Assembly (NCBI GenBank): GCA_947455015.1
Contig: CANGMY010000088.1
Location: forward strand, 1-6,472
Origin: Microthrixaceae bacterium
Lineage (GTDB): Bacteria > Actinomycetota > Acidimicrobiia > Acidimicrobiales > Acidimicrobilacustridaceae
DNA length: 6,472 bases
Direction: 5' to 3'
Position numbers and translations under genes: made by a program. Below, one piece after another: positions 1 to 5,201 of the stretch. Within the stretch, counting starts at the first letter, position 1; each line of letters starts with the position of its first letter. The notes beneath the pieces are model-generated. The model ran no database searches. It was given only the letters and a program-made list of their open reading frames with translations, and was not told the DNA's origin.

Positions 1-230
1 AGGACCGGATTACCGCGGCAAAACGTGACGAAATGATCGGCTCTGTGGTCGAAGTCCTCGTGGATAGTCCCGGAATCGGCCGAACCTGGCGTGAAGCCCC
101 TGAAATCGATGGCGTCGTGATGGTCGCCCCCGAACTCGAACAGGGAAGTTTTGCGACCGTGACCATTGTCGACGCCCTTGGCCCCGACCTCATCGCCGCC
201 GGTGCAGGCCCCGTCGAAGAGGCCGACTGA
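1..230 (+). CDS. rimO: Ribosomal protein S12 methylthiotransferase RimO, C-terminal TRAM domain (5' truncated)
   Basis: This is the last 75 codons of a gene entering from the left edge; the first complete codon is at base 3 and the stop is TGA at 228-230. The visible part is a TRAM (RNA/protein-binding) domain. The phrase GRTWREAPEIDG, with its APEIDG core, is typical of RimO and differs from the VEGPSK-type TRAM of its paralogue MiaB, which is also in this window. RimO is a radical-SAM enzyme with two iron-sulfur clusters that adds a methylthio group to a conserved aspartate of ribosomal protein S12. The catalytic domains lie outside the window, so the assignment rests on the TRAM sequence and on position next to pgsA. 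An ATG at 33 is an internal methionine, not a start, because the frame is open and homologous upstream of it. The stop overlaps the pgsA start by one base (TGATG), suggesting translational coupling. Confidence 0.85.
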   Translation, partial: DRITAAKRDEMIGSVVEVLVDSPGIGRTWREAPEIDGVVMVAPELEQGSFATVTIVDALGPDLIAAGAGPVEEAD

Positions 231-808
231 TGAGCGATCCGTCTTACGGACCTTCGGCGATCGCAACGCCAGCGAACTACGTCACGATGCTGCGCATCCT
301 GGTGTCGCCGCTTCTGTTTGCCATGATCAGCCACAAGCCAAGCGGCTGGTTGGTCTGGACGTTGTGGACTGCGCTCGCCCTCACCGACGGAGTCGATGGC
401 TGGATCGCTCGGCGTCATGGCACGACCCGCAGCGGAGCATTTCTCGACCCGTTGGCCGACAAGGTCCTCGTACTCGGCGCGCTCTTTTCTCTCGTTGCTG
501 TGGACCGCTTCCCGGTATGGCCTGTGGTGGTCATTGCGGTTCGCGAGGTCTTCATCAGCTTGTATCGGATGTGGTGGGGTCGCCGCGGTTTAGCAATGCC
601 CGCCCGTAAATCAGCCAAGCTCAAGACGCTTGTGCAGTCATTGGCCGTTGGCGCGGTGCTCCTCCCGCTCACGACTGACTACATCTGGCTCGGCGACGGG
701 TTGCTCTATTTCGCCACCTTCCTCGCTGTGTTGAGTGCGCTTCAGTACATATGGGATGGAAGTCGAGCAGCCACCACAATGGAGGCGCAGGTCAGCGATC
801 CAACCTGA
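230..808 (+). CDS. pgsA: CDP-diacylglycerol--glycerol-3-phosphate 3-phosphatidyltransferase
   Basis: This 192-residue membrane enzyme makes phosphatidylglycerolphosphate from CDP-diacylglycerol and glycerol-3-phosphate, the committed step to phosphatidylglycerol and cardiolipin. The CDP-alcohol phosphatidyltransferase motif is visible at residues 53-77, with D53, D56, G57, A60, R61, G69, D73 and D77 as metal- and substrate-binding positions. The spacing between AR and the following G is seven residues, where the usual pattern has eight. The N-terminal stretch ANYVTMLRILVSP is the usual first-helix signature of PgsA, and hydrophobic segments at about 21-33, 38-52, 78-92, 96-112, 132-146 and 155-172 give the expected polytopic fold. 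Length is normal for the family. The ATG at 230 overlaps the rimO stop. A related phosphatidylinositol or cardiolipin synthase of the same superfamily is the main alternative, but motif wording and neighbours favour PgsA. Confidence 0.9.
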   Translation: MSDPSYGPSAIATPANYVTMLRILVSPLLFAMISHKPSGWLVWTLWTALALTDGVDGWIARRHGTTRSGAFLDPLADKVLVLGALFSLVAVDRFPVWPVVVIAVREVFISLYRMWWGRRGLAMPARKSAKLKTLVQSLAVGAVLLPLTTDYIWLGDGLLYFATFLAVLSALQYIWDGSRAATTMEAQVSDPT

Positions 809-815
809 GTCGTTC

Positions 816-821
816 TACGAT
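816..821 (+). promoter_or_regulatory. Candidate -10 element for near-leaderless start of the LtrA gene
   Basis: TACGAT fits the actinobacterial -10 pattern TANNNT and ends eight bases before the ATG at 830. Initiation six to nine bases downstream would fall on or just before the start codon. The gene has no convincing Shine-Dalgarno sequence (only AGG at 823-825), which fits leaderless translation. No good -35 is visible, and read-through from pgsA is an equal possibility. Confidence 0.35.
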
Positions 822-829
822 CAGGCCCC

Positions 830-2044
830 ATGGCTGATTCGTCCACGTCTGAAAGCCACGATCCACTGAAGCCGCCCGTCGGATTCTTGGAACTGTTTTT
901 TGACCTCGTTTTTGTCGCCTCGACGATGGTGCTTTCCAACGAGTTTTCCCACGATCCATCGTGGTTACTCGCTGGACAATGCGCATTGATGTTTTCATTG
1001 CTTTGGTTGCTGTGGTTTCACATGACTGTGCTGATGAATGTTGAACGCCAAGACGACCTCGGTCAACGAGGCATTGTCTTCGCCCTGATGTTTGTCATTT
1101 TTGTGACAACGCTCGTCTTTGTTCAACGCGATGCCAGTATCGATCTCGTTGGGTTTGGCTACCTCGTTGCTGTTCTCCTCGTTGCCTTTGCCCATCAACG
1201 AGTGACGAAGTTGGCCGATCCGATCGGTGCGTGGGCCCGATCGCGTCGAAACCGGCTTCTTGCTGCGGGTGTCGTGATGATGTTTGCGGCCGTAATCCCC
1301 GATGCGCCCGATGCCGTCCTTTACGGCCTGACGATCATTTTGTTGGTCGTGCCGACATCACTCTCCGCCCAAGCAGGCCGACCCGTACCTGCAATTGATG
1401 CCCATCATCTTTCTGAACGCGCTGCGCTCCTCACTCTGGTGGTCATGGGTGAGTCATTAGTGAAGGCCGCGCTTGTCATTAGTTCCGGCTCAATCGTGTT
1501 GTTCGATGGGATCAGCCTTGTGGTGATGTTCGTGATCCTGTTCGGTTTGTATTCCACCTATTTCGACGATGTACCGAAAGCAGGTATTCGGCCCGGAGCA
1601 TTAGCTGGCGAGCTTTGGTTACTTGCTCATCTCATCTTGCAACTTTCGATCGTGGTGCTCGCCATCGGTGTCTCGAAGTATCTCCAAGTGGGCGATGCAG
1701 GGATTCCCATGAAGGCCGTTGTGATCCTCATGATCGCGTACGTCGGAATTTTCGCTGGGCTTGCGTTCATTGGTTGTAACGATCAACGCGTCCCTCGCTT
1801 TTCAATGGTGGGCGTGCATCTCGGAACAGCGGTTCTCGCTGGCGTCGCCGGATGGTTGACCCTTGCGGTGATCTGGCTCGACCCAGGCGTCTACCTCCTT
1901 TTTCTTGCAGGGCTTTCAGCCGTCAATGCGTTGCTTTCGTGGAGGGTGCGACTCACGACCACCGTGGTTCGCGAGAGCGATGATTCCCACTCGGCTTCAA
2001 TCGACCAGTCGTTACTAATAGATGCCCTGGAGGGCTCGTCATGA
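830..2044 (+). CDS. LtrA family (low temperature requirement protein A) membrane protein
   Basis: This 404-residue, strongly hydrophobic protein has about ten to twelve predicted membrane spans, for example near residues 45-65, 80-98, 104-121, 142-157, 163-178, 222-241, 258-281, 284-305, 320-338 and 341-361. Three phrases mark the LtrA family: ELFFDLVFV at 21-29 near the N terminus, ERAALLTLVVMGESL at 186-200 (the usual ER..L.TLI.LGES block), and YFDDV at 244-248. LtrA was named from a Listeria gene needed for growth in the cold; the biochemical activity of the family is not established, so no substrate is proposed. The soluble C-terminal tail (about 375-404) is Ser/Asp-rich. It lies between pgsA (21-base gap) and cinA (ATGA overlap), a place usually occupied by neither. 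Sampled stretches (for example 1081-1140, 28 of 60 G+C) are less GC-rich than recA. Membrane-protein codon bias may explain part of this; acquisition by transfer is possible. Confidence 0.85.
   Translation: MADSSTSESHDPLKPPVGFLELFFDLVFVASTMVLSNEFSHDPSWLLAGQCALMFSLLWLLWFHMTVLMNVERQDDLGQRGIVFALMFVIFVTTLVFVQRDASIDLVGFGYLVAVLLVAFAHQRVTKLADPIGAWARSRRNRLLAAGVVMMFAAVIPDAPDAVLYGLTIILLVVPTSLSAQAGRPVPAIDAHHLSERAALLTLVVMGESLVKAALVISSGSIVLFDGISLVVMFVILFGLYSTYFDDVPKAGIRPGALAGELWLLAHLILQLSIVVLAIGVSKYLQVGDAGIPMKAVVILMIAYVGIFAGLAFIGCNDQRVPRFSMVGVHLGTAVLAGVAGWLTLAVIWLDPGVYLLFLAGLSAVNALLSWRVRLTTTVVRESDDSHSASIDQSLLIDALEGSS
2029..2034 (+). promoter_or_regulatory. Strong ribosome binding site of cinA
   Basis: GGAGGG lies six bases before the ATG at 2041, inside the last codons of the LtrA gene. 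It fixes the cinA start at the ATGA overlap and suggests cinA is translated from the same transcript, with coupled or re-initiating ribosomes. Confidence 0.8.
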
Positions 2045-3276
2045 ATTGCGAAGTTGTTGCTGTAGGCACGGAACTTCTGCTGGGCCAGATCGTCGACACC
2101 AATTCTTCTTGGATTGGTGAACAGCTCGCACTTGCCGGAATCGATTGCTTCTTGCAGGTAAAGGTCGGCGACAACTGGGACCGTATTCGAGACGCATTAC
2201 AGATCGCGCTTGATCGCAGTGATGCGGTCATCGTCTGTGGTGGCCTCGGGCCAACCCAGGACGACATCACTCGTGACGTCATTGCCGAGGTCATGGGCGT
2301 GGAACTTGTTGAAGACCCCGAGGTCATCGAGAGACTGCACGAGATCTTCGGTTCTCGTGGCCGAAACATGCCGATGAACAACCTTCGTCAGGCGCAGGTG
2401 CCGGAAGGCGCAAGCCGTATTGCGCAAATGCCAGGCACGGCGCCTGGTCTCATGTGTCCGATCGGCGACAAAGTTATTTTCGCGGTTCCAGGCGTTCCTT
2501 ATGAGATGAAGGAAATGGTTGAGGGCACGGTGATTCCGGAACTGCGTCGACGCGCCGGCGACACCGGGGTCATTCGAAGCCGCACGATTCGCACGTGGGG
2601 CCATAGCGAATCAGGGATTGCAGAAATGTTGGCCGATCGTCTCGATGAACTCGATCGCACCGGCACGGCCACGATCGCTTTCCTTGCGAGCGGTATTGAA
2701 GGACTCAAGGTTCGCGTTACGGCAAAGGCTGATACTGCAGAGCAAGCCGATGCAGTAGTTGCTGCAGAGATCGACGAGGTCGCGAAGATTCTCGCTGACT
2801 ATGTCTTCACCACCGAAGACCAAACGATGGAAGAGGTTGTTCTCGACCTTCTCCGCGAACGTGGTCTTACGCTTGGTCTCGCCGAATCGCTCACCGGCGG
2901 ATTGATTGCAAGCCGTTTGGTTTCGATCCCTGGTGCGAGCGATGTCTTACAAGGTTCGGTCGTGAGTTACGCGAGCGAAGTGAAGTTCGATGTGCTCGGC
3001 GTACCGGTTGGCCCGGTGGTGAGCGACGATGCGGTGCGCGCGATGAGCGAAGGCGCATGCCGAGTTCTGAACTCCGACGTTGGTATTGCCGTAACCGGTG
3101 TGGCTGGACCGGACGAACAAGAAGGCGTGCCGGTTGGGACAGTCTTCATGGCAACAACGCTCGACGGAGTTACGGAAACGTCCATGGCCAAGTTTCCGTT
3201 CAATCGTGAACAGTCGCGGCAGTTCACTGTTATTACGGTGCTCGACCACTTGCGTCGTCGTTTGTTGGCGCGTTAG
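2041..3276 (+). CDS. cinA: CinA family protein: CinA-type nucleotide pyrophosphatase / nicotinamide-nucleotide amidohydrolase
   Basis: This is a full-length two-part CinA of 411 residues. The N-terminal molybdopterin-binding-like (COG1058) domain shows GTELLLGQ at 9-16, GGLGPTQDD at 67-75, MPGTAPG at 130-136 and GVPYEM at 151-156. A linking region of about 175-255 follows, and then the C-terminal CinA/PncC domain with AESLTGG at 281-287, the Y300/K305 segment and TGVAGPDEQ at 342-350. In characterised relatives the C-terminal domain deamidates nicotinamide mononucleotide in pyridine-nucleotide salvage, and the N-terminal domain has ADP-ribose pyrophosphatase activity. The name reflects competence/damage induction in streptococci, where cinA and recA are co-transcribed. 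Here recA is also close, but msrB in the opposite orientation separates them, so they cannot share a simple transcript. All key motifs are present and both domains are probably active. Confidence 0.92.
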   Translation: MNCEVVAVGTELLLGQIVDTNSSWIGEQLALAGIDCFLQVKVGDNWDRIRDALQIALDRSDAVIVCGGLGPTQDDITRDVIAEVMGVELVEDPEVIERLHEIFGSRGRNMPMNNLRQAQVPEGASRIAQMPGTAPGLMCPIGDKVIFAVPGVPYEMKEMVEGTVIPELRRRAGDTGVIRSRTIRTWGHSESGIAEMLADRLDELDRTGTATIAFLASGIEGLKVRVTAKADTAEQADAVVAAEIDEVAKILADYVFTTEDQTMEEVVLDLLRERGLTLGLAESLTGGLIASRLVSIPGASDVLQGSVVSYASEVKFDVLGVPVGPVVSDDAVRAMSEGACRVLNSDVGIAVTGVAGPDEQEGVPVGTVFMATTLDGVTETSMAKFPFNREQSRQFTVITVLDHLRRRLLAR

Positions 3277-3282
3277 TCGCGC
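3268..3282. terminator. Small GC hairpin over the cinA stop, possible shared terminator
   Basis: GCGCG (3268-3272) and CGCGC (3278-3282) form a five-pair stem around the loop TTAGT, which contains the cinA stop codon; two further G-T wobble pairs are possible outside. Only 12 bases separate the convergent stops of cinA and msrB, so a bidirectional terminator would have to sit here. There is no T tract on either side, so the role is uncertain. Confidence 0.3.
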
Positions 3283-3288
3283 TGTTCG

Positions 3289-3702
3289 TTAACTCTGCGC
3301 GGGTTTGAGATCGAGCGACGCAGAGTTCATGCAATAACGAAGACCGGTCGGACCGGGACCATCTTCAAAGACATGACCAAGGTGTGCGCCGCACGACGCG
3401 CACAATGCTTCAGTGCGGATCATTCCGTGTGAACTGTCGACTTTGGTTGCGACCGCGTCGTTTGTCATCGGATCGAAGAAACTCGGCCAACCGGTGCCGC
3501 TTTCGAACTTGGTGTCCGAGCTGAACAGTTGCGCATCGCACACGATGCAGTGATAGGTGCCGTCGTCGTGACAGTCCCAGTACTTGCCGGTGAAGGCGCG
3601 CTCGGTGGCGCTGCACTGGGTCACCTCGAACTGTTCGGCGCTGAGACGCTGACGCAGGGCCTCTTCGCGTTGTGCGGGATCGGAGGGCAGGGACTCGGTC
3701 AT
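3289..3702 (-). CDS. msrB: Peptide-methionine (R)-S-oxide reductase MsrB
   Basis: This 137-residue cytoplasmic repair enzyme reduces the R-epimer of methionine sulfoxide in proteins, using thioredoxin. The SelR/MsrB domain covers about residues 13-134. C52/C55 (HCIVC) and C101/C104 (CASC) are the four zinc ligands. SGTGWPSF at 68-75, the HLGHVF block at 107-112 and RYCMNSASL at 122-130 are diagnostic, with C124 as the catalytic cysteine. The position in the GWPSF loop that carries the recycling cysteine in many MsrBs is threonine (T70). C30 in the N-terminal TQCSATE segment is the likeliest substitute; C44 is another extra cysteine. The ATG at 3702 is preceded by AAAGG at about 3712-3716, nine bases upstream, and the length is normal. 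The gene is convergent with cinA and divergent from recA, an unusual insertion into the cinA-recA interval. Confidence 0.95.
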   Translation of the reverse strand: MTESLPSDPAQREEALRQRLSAEQFEVTQCSATERAFTGKYWDCHDDGTYHCIVCDAQLFSSDTKFESGTGWPSFFDPMTNDAVATKVDSSHGMIRTEALCASCGAHLGHVFEDGPGPTGLRYCMNSASLDLKPAQS

Positions 3703-3744
3703 GGGAGGGCACCTTTCGCCTGAGCGGGAGAGTTCAGCGGCTGG

Positions 3745-3750
3745 AGCCTA
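3745..3750 (-). promoter_or_regulatory. Weak candidate -10 element for msrB
   Basis: On the minus strand these bases read TAGGCT (TANNNT pattern). Initiation near 3738 would give a leader of about 36 bases carrying the AAAGG ribosome binding site. No recognisable -35 lies 16-19 bases upstream; that position falls within the inverted repeats at 3760-3787. Confidence 0.25.
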
Positions 3751-3759
3751 CCGGGAGGG

Positions 3760-3787
3760 CCCAAGAAAGGCTTGGGAGGGAGCCCAA
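3760..3787. repeat. Two overlapping, mutually exclusive inverted repeats
   Basis: CCCAAG (3760-3765) pairs with CTTGGG (3771-3776) around the loop AAAGG. TTGGG (3772-3776) can instead pair with CCCAA (3783-3787) around AGGGAG. The shared arm means only one hairpin can form at a time. The site lies between the msrB start and the recA promoter. A role in msrB expression or as a protein-binding site is possible but unproven. Confidence 0.4.
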
Positions 3788-3810
3788 CGGGGGACAGGGA
3801 TCGAGGGTCA

Positions 3811-3839
3811 TTGACTGAACAGGTGTTCGAAGTTACAGT
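3811..3839 (+). promoter_or_regulatory. recA promoter
   Basis: TTGACT (3811-3816, five of six to TTGACA) and TACAGT (3834-3839, four of six to TATAAT) are separated by exactly 17 bases. Initiation would be expected near 3846, giving a leader of about 160 bases before recA. The LexA box fills most of the spacer, which is the expected geometry for tight SOS repression. Confidence 0.75.
3817..3828. promoter_or_regulatory. LexA operator (SOS box) of recA
   Basis: GAACAGGTGTTC matches the Gram-positive/actinobacterial LexA consensus GAAC-N4-GTTC, including the preferred RNRY centre (AGGT), and the right flank continues as GTTCGA. It lies between the -35 and -10 of the recA promoter, so bound LexA would block RNA polymerase until RecA filaments trigger LexA self-cleavage. 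It is also 115 bases upstream of msrB on the other strand, so an effect on msrB is conceivable. Confidence 0.88.
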
Positions 3840-3856
3840 CTTGTCGTTCGAACACC
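3822..3856. repeat. 10-bp perfect inverted repeat around the recA -10 region
   Basis: GGTGTTCGAA (3822-3831) is exactly inverted as TTCGAACACC (3847-3856), with 15 bases between. The left arm includes the right half of the LexA box, and the right arm carries a second GTTC/GAAC pair (GTTCGAAC, 3846-3853) around the predicted transcription start. The arms flank the -10 element. Confidence 0.7.
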
Positions 3857-4005
3857 GGGGGCCTGTCACACCCCCTCCGTAGGTTGCGATCCATCTCCAC
3901 CGGGGCCTCGGCGCCAGTGGAGCCACCGGAGCTCCCGCTCAGGTGGACCGATCACCCATACGAGTCCCGGGCAGACCGGGGCCTCACACCCAGGAGAAGT
4001 AGACG
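3846..4005 (+). other. recA 5' leader with repeated GC-rich motif
   Basis: No gene is evident in this predicted leader. ACCGGGGCCTC occurs exactly at 3899-3909 and 3975-3985, and a variant with one more G, ACCGGGGGCCT, is at 3854-3864. Local stems are possible: GGGGG/CCCCC (3857-3861 with 3871-3875), GGAGC/GCTCC (3919-3923 with 3931-3935) and CCACC/GGTGG (3923-3927 with 3942-3946). The last two compete for the same bases. No known riboswitch class is recognised. Leader limits depend on the predicted promoter. Confidence 0.5.
3992..3997 (+). promoter_or_regulatory. recA ribosome binding site
   Basis: AGGAGA lies eight bases before the ATG at 4006 and fixes the recA start. Confidence 0.85.
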
Positions 4006-5097
4006 ATGGCAAAGGAATCGAACCGCCCGACGTTCCCGCAGGAACGCGACAAAGCACTCGACATGGCACTCGGCCAGATCGAGAAGCAGTTTGGTAAGGG
4101 CTCGGTCATGAAGATGGGCGAGAAGGGCACCATGCGGATCGAAACGATCCCCACCGGCGCTCTGGCCCTCGACCTCGCACTCGGCGTTGGCGGTCTGCCT
4201 CGCGGTCGTGTTGTCGAGATCTACGGCCCAGAGTCCTCAGGTAAGTCCACCCTCGCCATGCATGTTGTTGCTGAAGCACAGCGCAACGGCGGCATCTGCG
4301 CCTATGTCGATGCCGAACACGCCATGGACCCGGTGTATGCATCCGCCATCGGTGTCGACACCGACCAGCTGCTCATCTCACAGCCCGACACTGGCGAGCA
4401 GGCACTCGAGATCGTCGACATGCTCGTGCGCTCCGGTGCACTCGACGTCATCGTGATCGACTCGGTAGCGGCGCTTACGCCTCGTGCCGAAATCGAAGGC
4501 GAGATGGGCGACAGCCATGTTGGTCTGCAGGCCCGTCTTATGAGCCAGGCGCTACGCAAGCTCACGGCCAACCTCAATAAGTCCAACACCGTCTGCATCT
4601 TCATCAACCAGCTGCGCGAGAAGATCGGCGTCATGTTCGGCTCCCCCGAAACCACCCCAGGCGGCCGGGCGCTGAAGTTCTACTCCTCAGTGCGTCTCGA
4701 CATTCGTCGCATCGAGTCCATCAAGGACGGCGTCGAGGTCGTGGGTAACCGCACTCGCGTCAAGGTCGTCAAGAACAAGGTGGCCCCGCCGTTCAAGCAG
4801 GCTGAGTTCGACATCATGTACGGCAAGGGTGTCAGCCGTGAAGGTTCGACCATCGATATCGGTGTCGATCTGGGCTTCGTAAAGAAGTCGGGTGCTTGGT
4901 ACACCTACGAGGGCGAACAGCTCGGTCAGGGCCGTGAAAACGCCAAGACCTACCTGCTCGAGAATCCCGAGGTCATGGTGGAAATCACTGAGCGCATCCT
5001 CAGCAGTGTGGGTATCGGCGAAAACGCCGAGGTCCCCGAGGAAGCCGAGGACGTCATGAGCGCCGAGCACGACGTCCCGATTTCGCTCGACGACTGA
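4006..5097 (+). CDS. recA: Recombinase RecA
   Basis: This is a complete RecA of 363 residues, the ATP-dependent strand-exchange protein of homologous recombination and the co-protease that activates LexA cleavage. The N-terminal polymerisation segment (ALGQIEKQFGKGS, 21-33) is followed by the ATPase core: Walker A GPESSGKS at 74-81 with K80, catalytic E104 in VDAEH, and Walker B VIVIDS at 148-153 with D152. DNA-binding loop L1 lies around 162-172. The N201-Q202 pair leads into L2 and the VMFGSPETTPGGRALKF block at 209-225. The acidic C-terminal tail (about 340-363) is rich in Glu/Asp. The last Walker A residue is serine where most RecAs have threonine; both can coordinate magnesium. No intein interrupts the gene, unlike recA of Mycobacterium tuberculosis. 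It has its own SOS-type promoter and is followed by a strong hairpin, so it is probably monocistronic. Confidence 0.99.
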   Translation: MAKESNRPTFPQERDKALDMALGQIEKQFGKGSVMKMGEKGTMRIETIPTGALALDLALGVGGLPRGRVVEIYGPESSGKSTLAMHVVAEAQRNGGICAYVDAEHAMDPVYASAIGVDTDQLLISQPDTGEQALEIVDMLVRSGALDVIVIDSVAALTPRAEIEGEMGDSHVGLQARLMSQALRKLTANLNKSNTVCIFINQLREKIGVMFGSPETTPGGRALKFYSSVRLDIRRIESIKDGVEVVGNRTRVKVVKNKVAPPFKQAEFDIMYGKGVSREGSTIDIGVDLGFVKKSGAWYTYEGEQLGQGRENAKTYLLENPEVMVEITERILSSVGIGENAEVPEEAEDVMSAEHDVPISLDD

Positions 5098-5104
5098 TTT
5101 CCCC

Positions 5105-5133
5105 GTCGTTCCTGCAGTTTCTGTCGTTCCTGC
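5105..5133. repeat. 11-bp direct repeat downstream of recA
   Basis: GTCGTTCCTGC occurs at 5105-5115 and again at 5123-5133, an 18-base period with AGTTTCT between. It lies between the recA stop and the terminator-like hairpin. No function is evident; local duplication or chance are both possible. Confidence 0.6.
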
Positions 5134-5138
5134 CATCC

Positions 5139-5178
5139 CGAACGGTCCCGAGGCGCCACTGGCCCTCGGGACCGTTCG
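5139..5178 (+). terminator. Stem-loop terminator after recA
   Basis: CGAACGGTCCCGAGG (5139-5153) pairs perfectly over 15 bases with CCTCGGGACCGTTCG (5164-5178); the ten-base loop can close further by GCC/GGC (5155-5157 with 5161-5163) if C5154 is bulged. The stem begins 41 bases after the recA stop. There is no T tract downstream, as is common for actinobacterial hairpin terminators. It would separate recA transcription from miaB. Confidence 0.75.
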
Positions 5179-5189
5179 CGTATCCCCGG

Positions 5190-5195
5190 TAGCCT
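5190..5195 (+). promoter_or_regulatory. Candidate -10 element for leaderless miaB
   Basis: TAGCCT fits TANNNT, and the G of the GTG start at 5202 lies seven bases after its last T, the usual distance to a transcription start. No Shine-Dalgarno sequence precedes the GTG. The -35 position falls in the right arm of the recA hairpin and shows no consensus. Confidence 0.45.
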
Positions 5196-5201
5196 GTCGC
5201 C

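Noticed and set aside
1953..2381. Minus-strand open frame over the LtrA gene/cinA junction
   Set aside because: It is low-complexity, Ser/Thr/Pro-rich and lies wholly opposite conserved coding sequence.
3846..3853. GTTCGAAC as a second SOS box
   Set aside because: The half-sites are inverted in order and lack the four-base spacing of a LexA box; it is kept only as part of an inverted repeat.
3840..3880. Mycobacterial-type second recA promoter (TTGTC... motif, RecA/LexA-independent)
   Set aside because: TTGTCG is present at 3841-3846, but no TANNNT -10 follows at the right distance and the rest of the motif is absent.
3884..4111. Plus-strand small open frame in the recA leader running into recA
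   Set aside because: It overlaps the start of recA in another frame, has no ribosome binding site, and its translation is Arg/Ser-rich shadow sequence.
4006..5097. Intein in recA
   Set aside because: The protein is continuous at normal length, with no insertion at the known intein sites.
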